This document shows positions 6,732 to 8,304 of a DNA stretch of 8,304 bases, one piece after another. The translations under genes and the position numbers were made by a program. The notes under the pieces are model-generated. The model worked only from the letters and a program-made list of their open reading frames with translations, ran no database searches and was not told the origin of the DNA. Position 1 is the first letter of the stretch. Every line of letters starts with the position of its first letter. Source of the stretch: Akkermansiaceae bacterium (GTDB taxonomy: Bacteria > Verrucomicrobiota > Verrucomicrobiia > Verrucomicrobiales > Akkermansiaceae); the NCBI GenBank assembly GCA_025457805.1, contig JALOTR010000087.1, forward strand, positions 1-8,304, read 5' to 3'.

Positions 6732-8304
6732 TCAGGGCTGTGAAGCCTTGATGCGGGTGAAAAGCTTGCTTGCACTCCCGCTGGTGACGGTGGTGGTGAC
6801 GGTGACCACGCCCGAGACAGGGGGTGCCGGGACGATGCTGGCAATGGTGCCAGCGGTATTGCTGATTCCGCTCGCTTTCCATTCACTGAGGTCGGCCGAC
6901 CATTCATAGGTATAGGACACATCCGTCGCCAGGTTCGGATTCAATGCATGGGTAAAGGTGGCGGAGCTTGATGTCGCCGAGATATTGGCAAGGCCCGCGC
7001 TTGATGCGTTGGGGTTGCTTCCTAAAATATGCTCCACGCCATTGGGGACTCCGTCGAAGTCGGAATCCGTGATGAAGCCCGTGGCAGGTGCGTTGGCAGC
7101 GAGCCATGTGGCATAGGTGTTCGTGGGTGCTGGGGTGACGACGAGGCGCCCGTCAGCCTCGGTGAAGGTGAAAAGTCGGCCGCCATCGGTCTTTGTCCAA
7201 ACTCCGGATGACGTTTCCACAAATCCGGTCACGCTGAAATTCGCACCATAGGTTTCTGCAACGTTGTCCACATCAATCACGAGCCATGAACTGTTGTCCG
7301 GAGCAGTTGTGGTATCCGCGAGTTCAATGTTCAGTGCGCCATTCAAGGTAAGCAAGCCGCTGCCATTGCCGGTGATCTTGTTGCTGGAGAGGTCGGACTT
7401 TGGAAGAAACCGGGTGCTGCCTCCATTCGCAAGGATCAGTGTGCCGCCGTTGACGGTGGTGTCGCCCTTGTAGGTGTTGGTTCCGGAAAGGATCCATTTG
7501 CCGGCACCCTGCTTGACGACAGGAAGGGTGTTTGCCGCATTGTTCTCGGTGATGTTGCCGCTGACTGTGTTGTCATTTATGGAGGCCCCTCCGAGGTAAA
7601 GGGTTCGGCCGACGGCAGTTTGGGTAATGTTTCCGGAGATGGTGAGAGTGTCGGCCGCACTGGAGATGTTGAGTGCGGCGTTGCCGGTGCTGAAATTGAT
7701 CGGGCTTTGGATTTCGTTGTTGCCGCTTTCGTTGTGGATGCCGCCGGTGTCCGCGGAGGTTGACGACACGAAGAAGTCGATGTTGGCCGGGATGGTGATG
7801 CCGCCTTTGAGCCAGAGGGAACGGCCAGTGCCCTGCATGACGATGCCCTTGCGGTTGGTTCCACCGGGGGTGGGGTCCGCGACGCCGAGTGCGGCGGAAT
7901 TGGAAAGCGTGAGACGTCCGGCGGTGACGCTGATGTTGCCGGTGAAGGTGTTGGCGGCGGACAGTTCGAGGTTTCCTGCCGTATCTTTGGTAAGCCAGGT
8001 GGTGTTCGTGCCGGACAGGTTGACGGAGCTGGCGAGGACCGCGCTGACGGTGCCCGCCTTGCCGGCGCAGCTCGGGGCCGAAAGCACGCCGGTCGTGCCG
8101 ATGATCGAGCCGCTGGTGACGGTAAGCGCGCCGATGGTTTCGTTCTTGCTGTTGATGTCGAGCGTGCCGCCATTGACGTTGACGGGTGCGGCATCTGCGA
8201 TGGTGCTGGTGGCATGGCCGAGCTCCAGGATGCCGCCGGAAACCGTCGCGGTTCCGGTAAAGGAGTTGCTAGCTGTCAGGATCAGTCTGCCTGCTGCCGA
8301 TTTG
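6732..8304 (-). CDS. Autotransporter-associated beta-strand repeat protein, C-terminal part
   Basis: The reading frame is open to the right edge, giving 523 visible residues of a longer protein; the true start is outside. At least three repeats of the autotransporter-associated type (G-x-L-x-L-x-G/A-x-N-T-x-x-G-x-x-x-V-x-x-G-x-L) are visible, at about 8214-8291, 7890-7976 and 7422-7511. The last reads GAGKWILSGTNTYKG followed by TTVNGGTLIL. The sequence is rich in Thr, Ser, Asn and Gly and is predicted to form a parallel beta-helix. Nearer the C-terminus, 7008-7067 encodes DSDFDGVPNGVEHILGSNPN, an EF-hand-like D-x-D-x-D-G linker. A final beta module follows (YTYEWSADLSEWKASG), ending in KLFTRIKASQP. 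No beta-barrel translocator and no PEP-CTERM-like tail are present, so it is not a classical type V autotransporter. A secreted or surface adhesin-like role is inferred; the ligand is unknown. Confidence 0.88.
   Translation of the reverse strand, partial: KSAAGRLILTASNSFTGTATVSGGILELGHATSTIADAAPVNVNGGTLDINSKNETIGALTVTSGSIIGTTGVLSAPSCAGKAGTVSAVLASSVNLSGTNTTWLTKDTAGNLELSAANTFTGNISVTAGRLTLSNSAALGVADPTPGGTNRKGIVMQGTGRSLWLKGGITIPANIDFFVSSTSADTGGIHNESGNNEIQSPINFSTGNAALNISSAADTLTISGNITQTAVGRTLYLGGASINDNTVSGNITENNAANTLPVVKQGAGKWILSGTNTYKGDTTVNGGTLILANGGSTRFLPKSDLSSNKITGNGSGLLTLNGALNIELADTTTAPDNSSWLVIDVDNVAETYGANFSVTGFVETSSGVWTKTDGGRLFTFTEADGRLVVTPAPTNTYATWLAANAPATGFITDSDFDGVPNGVEHILGSNPNASSAGLANISATSSSATFTHALNPNLATDVSYTYEWSADLSEWKASGISNTAGTIASIVPAPPVSGVVTVTTTVTSGSASKLFTRIKASQP

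Noticed and set aside
6665..6922. Minus-strand 86-codon extension of the rhamnosidase
   Set aside because: It overlaps the coding end of the repeat protein, is Pro/Ser-rich without a domain, and would bury the signal peptide that begins at 6664.
8085..8087. GTG start for the repeat protein at 8087
   Set aside because: The same frame continues open to the window edge and encodes another autotransporter-type repeat, so this GTG is an internal valine codon.

Overview
The window reads as a chromosomal sugar-utilisation locus from a Verrucomicrobium-like bacterium. Two things suggest the host. The gene at the right end combines autotransporter-associated beta-strand repeats with a D-x-D-x-D-G-x-x-N-x-x-E linker and a terminal beta module, a layout common in large Verrucomicrobia surface proteins. 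The locus also pairs a GH106 enzyme with an SSS symporter and shows no SusC/SusD pair. Taxonomy is an inference from gene content; no rRNA or marker gene is present.

Layout, right to left on the minus strand. (1) 6732 to beyond 8304: C-terminal 523 residues of a secreted repeat protein, with its 5' end outside the window. (2) 3770-6664: a full-length exported GH106-type alpha-L-rhamnosidase of 964 aa. (3) 2704-3750 on the plus strand: an AraC-family regulator that converges on the GH106 gene (19 bp between stop codons) and diverges from the symporter. (4) 676-2592: a 638-aa SSS-family symporter. (5) 273-671: a 132-aa L-rhamnose mutarotase (RhaM family) with a lipoprotein signal, 4 bp after the symporter. 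(6) below 1 to 181: the N-terminal 60 residues of a short-chain dehydrogenase/reductase.

Working model. GH106 cleaves terminal alpha-L-rhamnosyl residues outside the cytoplasm. The lipoprotein mutarotase equilibrates the released anomer at the cell envelope. The symporter imports the sugar, the SDR acts in the cytoplasm, and the AraC protein senses the sugar and controls the divergent promoter region. Enzyme families are well supported. Rhamnose as the transported and sensed sugar is inferred from neighbours.

Points most worth a second look: the lipoprotein signal on a normally cytoplasmic mutarotase; five TTGCA motifs on one strand plus a perfect 13-bp palindrome in and beside the 111-bp divergent intergenic region; a roughly 85-residue insertion in the symporter together with Gly-Asn at the Na2-site serine positions; and a heptanucleotide tandem repeat between the mutarotase and SDR genes. 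No tRNA, rRNA, insertion sequence, CRISPR array or gene-free stretch over 300 bp was seen. I see no clearly undescribed multi-gene system beyond this locus.
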